Below are positions 14,807 to 18,190 of a stretch of 18,190 nucleotides of DNA, piece after piece (the first letter of the stretch is position 1; every line of letters begins with the position of its first letter). The stretch spans positions 1 to 18,190 of the forward strand of contig JAJYHU010000045.1 in assembly GCA_021784615.1 (NCBI GenBank), in the 5' to 3' direction. Position numbers and translations under genes: made by a program. This stretch comes from Acidobacteriota bacterium (GTDB taxonomy: Bacteria; Acidobacteriota; Terriglobia; UBA7540). The notes beneath the pieces were generated by a model that was not told where the DNA came from, ran no database searches, and saw nothing but the letters and a program-made list of their open reading frames with translations.

Positions 14807-16315
14807 CTATTGCTGTAGCGAGCCGGCTCCAGTGGCCTTGTTTTGGCGATCTTTCTTCATCCAAAAATAATGCATAAAAGTGTAATGCCAGACGATTTCG
14901 GTGAGTCGGCGCATGATGCCTTCCGGCACCCCCGGCTCCACAGGGCCTTTCGGCATGGCATTGTGCCAAGCCTCCAGGGCAACAAGAATCTCGTAGCCAT
15001 CTTTTGATTCCTTCGCCACTGCAAGATCAGACAGTTGCGCTTTGACCGCCGGATCGAGCGGTGTGTCGCACTCCAGAAGATACTTTGCGGCAGCCTGCAA
15101 AGCGCCCAGCATGGTTTCGATTCTGAGCCCTGTCTCAGTTACATACCGGTATTCGTCAACGGTTGCAATGACGTCATCAATTGCTGTGAATCGATCAGCA
15201 GGCGCGAGCGACTTGTCGTTCAGCGTCTTGCAGATCAGCTCAAGGCGTTCCTGGTTTGTTATGAGTTTATCAGGCAGTGCCGAGCGCCGCGCCAGATGGG
15301 CTCCGAACAGCACGCTCCCTACACACAACTGGAAAATCTGGCGACCGTAGGATATTAGCGACTGATACTCCGGACCCTCATCACTGCGTTTTTTTACCGT
15401 TGGCATGAGGCGTAGACGGTCGGTTCTTCCCTCGTGAGCGACGTCGGAACGGGCGTCGTAGAACTGAACCGCCCATGAATTGAGACGCGGTACGCGTCCC
15501 AGGAGCAAAGATATCGCATCGATGAATCGATCCGTCTTGGCATCGCGCGGCAGACCGAGGAGCGCTTCGAACCCGACGGCCAGGGAGAGTATGGCTTCAG
15601 AATCGTCCGCCAGGTAGGAGTTGGCACGGTTGTACCAGCGAATAGCGGTTACGGTCCGTTTCGCGTTCTCCGATAGGGGTTCCTGGATCAACGTCAGCAA
15701 CAATTGCTGCGGCACCTCGGAGAACGCCCTTCCAAGATCCCATGCGAGGTTCTGGCTGTCGTTCAGGGAAATGTGAGGGACCGGCGGATAGAGCCGCGAT
15801 CCCCTGGCCACCCAGAAGGGATTGCGGAAGTTGTAACGCCCTTCAAAGCCGGGAACGCGGTGCCATTCATCTGCTTCCAAGGGCGGGAGATCTCCAGCCG
15901 GCGTGACGTGATGATCAGGCCTTACCAGAAAGGTGGTGACGGGCTGCGGGCTGAAGATGGCGAGACTGGCCTGCTCAAAGTGAAAGAAAATGTCGCCGAA
16001 GGTATGACGAGGAGCGCTATAACAATAAGCGATGATCGCCTGGATCCTCTCCAACTCGGGAACAACGCCCGGATCTGCTTTGTCGAGATCGAGCTGCGGC
16101 AACATCGCGTACGACGCGGAACGAATACGGAGATCGTCCTTCAGGAACAGCATGTCGGCGATTTCGCGGACATTGCTGGCGTCGGCCTTTTCCAGATCGG
16201 ACGTGTCATCGGTCGAACGAAACGAAAAGCTTCCCACCTGAATGGGGTCGGTTGTCTTAAGGAATGGAAAGACCGCGATGGCGCGGCCCGGTACTTCCCC
16301 GGGACGTAATGTCAT
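14807..16315 (-). CDS. HEPN-domain (ApeA-like) protein, unknown function
   Basis: This 502-residue protein is unnamed but contains a likely HEPN domain at about 225-300. A helix with SLAVGFEALLG is followed by DRFIDAISLLLGR and then QFYDARSDVAHEGR, which carries R289-x4-H294, the catalytic R-x4-6-H motif of HEPN ribonucleases; this order resembles Apea-like HEPN proteins. The N-terminal 200 residues are mixed alpha/beta, and the C-terminal 200 are mostly helical. HEPN proteins of this kind cleave RNA in anti-phage and toxin systems, so a defensive RNase is a reasonable inference but not shown. Start ATG 16315 has GGGGAG about 8 nt upstream. It is on the strand opposite to its neighbours and convergent with the nuclease-like gene. 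No membrane segment is seen. Confidence 0.6.
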   Translation of the reverse strand: MTLRPGEVPGRAIAVFPFLKTTDPIQVGSFSFRSTDDTSDLEKADASNVREIADMLFLKDDLRIRSASYAMLPQLDLDKADPGVVPELERIQAIIAYCYSAPRHTFGDIFFHFEQASLAIFSPQPVTTFLVRPDHHVTPAGDLPPLEADEWHRVPGFEGRYNFRNPFWVARGSRLYPPVPHISLNDSQNLAWDLGRAFSEVPQQLLLTLIQEPLSENAKRTVTAIRWYNRANSYLADDSEAILSLAVGFEALLGLPRDAKTDRFIDAISLLLGRVPRLNSWAVQFYDARSDVAHEGRTDRLRLMPTVKKRSDEGPEYQSLISYGRQIFQLCVGSVLFGAHLARRSALPDKLITNQERLELICKTLNDKSLAPADRFTAIDDVIATVDEYRYVTETGLRIETMLGALQAAAKYLLECDTPLDPAVKAQLSDLAVAKESKDGYEILVALEAWHNAMPKGPVEPGVPEGIMRRLTEIVWHYTFMHYFWMKKDRQNKATGAGSLQQ

Positions 16316-16706
16316 TCATGCTCTCCCCGCAGGCGGATGTGTCCTCTCAAGCTTTTTCCACTGAGCAAGCATTGCCACCCGTGCTGTATTCTACCGCCGC
16401 GTCGAAGCCCCAGCATCCTTTTCTTTGAATCGATATTCTTTGGTCAGCGTGCGTCTGCCCCGACGCCAAGGCTGCCGTGTCCCTTGAAAAGCCGGCGCCG
16501 TAATAGACGCCCTACGAGGCGCGAAACGGACAATCCACATGGCCATTTAACGATTTAACTTCACTTCTGGCCGGTCCCCGCGGCATCCCGCGTCAGAAGA
16601 GCGGCATGAGCGACATGCGACTGACCATCAATGAAATGTGAAAGATGGACGCCACGCCGTTTGTGTGGGTGTATCCTGCATCGCAAGCCGGACTTCCTAG
16701 CCCTCG
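16316..16706. other. Divergent spacer between two HEPN-like genes
   Basis: This 391-bp stretch should hold the promoters of both flanking genes. I see no good -35/-10 pair, no RNA gene and no notable repeat except a short TTTAAC direct repeat near 16546-16559. The open frame at 16337-16558 has no ribosome site or protein-like pattern. Confidence 0.4.
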
Positions 16707-17402
16707 ATGCACTCCGATATCAAATTGTGCTATGGTGATCGGGATAAGGCGCTGAGATCACAACAGGTCGATTACTGCATGAACGCTCTACGGATTTCTC
16801 CTCGATACACGTCCCGCAATTGGCAAGTCTTGGATTCGAGTAACCCGGAAGATTGGTCGAAGGCGGCGGACGTAGTCAGAGACAGATTAGACGGCCGGTT
16901 CCTCCGGTTTGCGAGCGACTGCCTGAAGGACACGCATTCCGGGTTCGTCGTTTTGGCAATCGATTGCCTCTTAGCCGAAACCATCCAGCAATTTATGGAT
17001 GGCGTCACGAACGGGCACGGACGATCCGCGGAGATGGTCAAGCGGTTCCTCAAGGGAAAACGATTTCAACCGGACTTCGATGCTGAGGCCCGCAAGGCGT
17101 TTTATCAAGACATCCGCTGCGGCCTCCTACACCAGGCCGAGGCAAAGAGGATGTGGCTAATCCGGAGAAGGCAGCCAGCGTTGCTACAAAAGGTTGCAGA
17201 CGACCAAGGGTACATCGTTGATGTAGAACGGTTTCACGCTGGGCTACAAGACACTCTGAGTGATTACCTGAAGCTCATCTCAGAACCCACCAGCTCATTA
17301 CTACGATCAAATCTCTGGACGAAGATGAATCACATAAGCAGCGTGCGTACAGCGAGAGGGGCCTTGTACCAAGCAGAGGGCAATACGGCTTCTGCACAAT
17401 AG
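16707..17402 (+). CDS. HEPN-like protein with R-x4-H motif, unknown function
   Basis: This 231-residue protein is of unnamed type. Its core has an ordered pattern: SPRYTSRNWQVL (31-42), DRLDGRFLRFASD (59-71), FVVLAIDCLLAETIQQF (80-96), then FYQDIRCGLLHQAEAK (132-147), in which R137-C-G-L-L-H142 is an R-x4-H motif typical of HEPN ribonucleases. The predicted helices before it suit the four-helix HEPN bundle. I infer a possible RNase or toxin-like role; the sequence alone does not show the partner. No antitoxin-like nucleotidyltransferase (MNT) gene adjoins. Start ATG 16707 has only a weak upstream site; ATG 16779 is an alternative just before the conserved part. A small hairpin CCGCC-TGA-GGCGG (17405-17417) follows the stop. 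Confidence 0.55.
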   Translation: MHSDIKLCYGDRDKALRSQQVDYCMNALRISPRYTSRNWQVLDSSNPEDWSKAADVVRDRLDGRFLRFASDCLKDTHSGFVVLAIDCLLAETIQQFMDGVTNGHGRSAEMVKRFLKGKRFQPDFDAEARKAFYQDIRCGLLHQAEAKRMWLIRRRQPALLQKVADDQGYIVDVERFHAGLQDTLSDYLKLISEPTSSLLRSNLWTKMNHISSVRTARGALYQAEGNTASAQ

Positions 17403-17898
17403 GACCGCCTGAGGCGGACGGCCCCTGCGCGATGATAAGTACTCGCGGCTGCAGCGCACGTTAGCTCCCGGACGAGCAGCACCAATGCAGGTCCTTCAGA
17501 TGTGCAGGGACGCCTCTCGTTTGGCAAGTTAGTCCTTTACTCTGTCGCCTAGAACTACCCACGAATCTGCGTTCGCGATCTTCGCTCCTGGGCGGCCAAC
17601 AATCCGCCCGGCCGCTAAGCGGCCTACGCGTAGAAGTGACGGTTGGGCATCGCTGGCCATTCGGAGATCGCGTCGGGCGAGTCCCGGCGGGATTGTCGGC
17701 AACTCGGAAATTGGCCCGCTGCTCAAAATATTCATTGTTTACCGTGCCGGGCCGGGCGTGATAGGATGGGGGCTTGGATGGGGATTGCGCCACCACTTAG
17801 GTAGTACGCCAAAGGGCAAAGTAGTGTTTACGTCCGGAGTTGCGGGTTTAGTGTTAGGCTAACCGCGGCACGTTCGTTTGTCTGAGAGATTACGGCGC
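17403..17898. other. Gene-free stretch before ftsK
   Basis: No gene is convincing in these 496 bp; minus-strand open frames (17461-17796 and others) have no ribosome site and no protein-like pattern. It contains a hairpin just after the HEPN-like gene (17405-17417), a palindrome pair at 17610-17633 (listed separately) and the short palindrome GTTAG-G-CTAAC at 17853-17863. The ftsK promoter should lie here, but I could not pick one out. Confidence 0.5.
17610..17633. repeat. Two adjoining palindromes
   Basis: GGCCGCT-A-AGCGGCC (17610-17624) is a perfect 7-1-7 inverted repeat, and its last C begins the perfect 10-bp palindrome CTACGCGTAG (17624-17633). No T tract follows. It may be a protein-binding or recombination site, or a repeat hairpin. 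Confidence 0.5.
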
Positions 17899-18190
17899 AT
17901 GGCAACTTCCCCTTCAAACGGCAAAAAGGGCCCTTCCTCCGGCGGGTGGCTGGCAGACGCGCACCGCCAGCGGGAGCTTGTCGGCTTCTTGCTCGTTGTC
18001 CTGGGCCTGCTGATCCTATTCAGCCTCGCCTCCTACTTCCCGCGAGATCCTTCCCTTAACACCAGCAGCGGGGCGGTCGGCACAATCCATAACTGGATTG
18101 GGATTGCCGGGTCCTACACGGCTGACACTTTGGACCAGTTATTCGGTTGGGTGGCCTACCTCATCCCAGCGGGTTTCATTTTCCTTGGAG
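17899..18190 (+). CDS. ftsK: DNA translocase FtsK, N-terminal part (runs off window)
   Basis: The first 97 residues from ATG 17899 look like the membrane domain of FtsK/SpoIIIE, the septal DNA pump that clears chromosomes at division. A short polar, Lys/Ser/Gly-rich head leads to a first membrane helix (VGFLLVVLGLLILFSLASY, about residues 28-46), a loop with PRDPSLNTSS, then NWIGIAGSYTADTLDQLFGW and the start of a second helix (VAYLIPAGFIFLG). These loop motifs are typical of the family. The motor and gamma domains lie beyond the window. The upstream ribosome site is weak (GAGAG at about 11 nt); a TTG at 17878 in frame is an alternative start. Its other neighbour of interest is rnj, from which it is split by the accessory region. 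Confidence 0.82.
   Translation, partial: MATSPSNGKKGPSSGGWLADAHRQRELVGFLLVVLGLLILFSLASYFPRDPSLNTSSGAVGTIHNWIGIAGSYTADTLDQLFGWVAYLIPAGFIFLG

Noticed and set aside
16623..17898. tRNA or attachment site near the ftsK-side edge of the accessory region
   Set aside because: I looked for a T-loop GGTTCGA-type block and for matching direct repeats at both edges and found none by eye.

Overview
The window reads as a chromosomal piece of a G+C-rich, probably Acidobacteriota-like bacterium. I infer this from the housekeeping proteins (RNase J with an early LGGLGEFGMN motif, RNase J and FtsK as flanking genes, GlgA, FkbM/RsmA) and from the short hairpin-bearing intergenic repeats. No database search was possible, so the taxon is an inference. 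Housekeeping genes have a clean, high-G+C look (11941-12000 is 39/60 G+C by hand count). The accessory nuclease-helicase gene is visibly lower (8341-8400 is 29/60).

Layout. 1-5473, all on the minus strand, holds glgA and trxA, then purA, moeA and moaC, and the start of a response-regulator gene cut by the window edge. 5474-5756 is a divergent control region with a candidate glgA promoter and a 19-codon leader ORF. From 5701 the plus strand carries the leader ORF, an FkbM-type methyltransferase and rsmA (ksgA), chained by overlaps. 7414-8036 is a gene-free stretch of repeated motifs and GC-rich hairpins.

8037-10641 is a decaying restriction-modification-like island. It has a DNA cytosine-5 methyltransferase cut down to its N-terminal motif I region, an intact 658-residue fusion of a PD-(D/E)XK nuclease and a Schlafen-group-3-type helicase (DUF2075), and a 5'-truncated, frameshifted vsr-like endonuclease. 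The modification and vsr genes are broken while the nuclease-helicase stays open. The most parsimonious RNase J gene then begins at an ATC codon placed 7 nt after a perfect AGGAGG.

12867-17898, between rnj and ftsK, is a second accessory region. It holds a Cys-rich zinc-ribbon-like protein, a predicted PD-(D/E)XK nuclease-like protein interrupted by a TAG that is followed in frame by about 48 more protein-like codons, and two unrelated proteins with HEPN-type R-x4-H motifs (one on each strand). None of these four is a family I can name with certainty. HEPN and PD-(D/E)XK domains so close together suggest a defence-type island. The window ends in the N-terminal membrane domain of FtsK.
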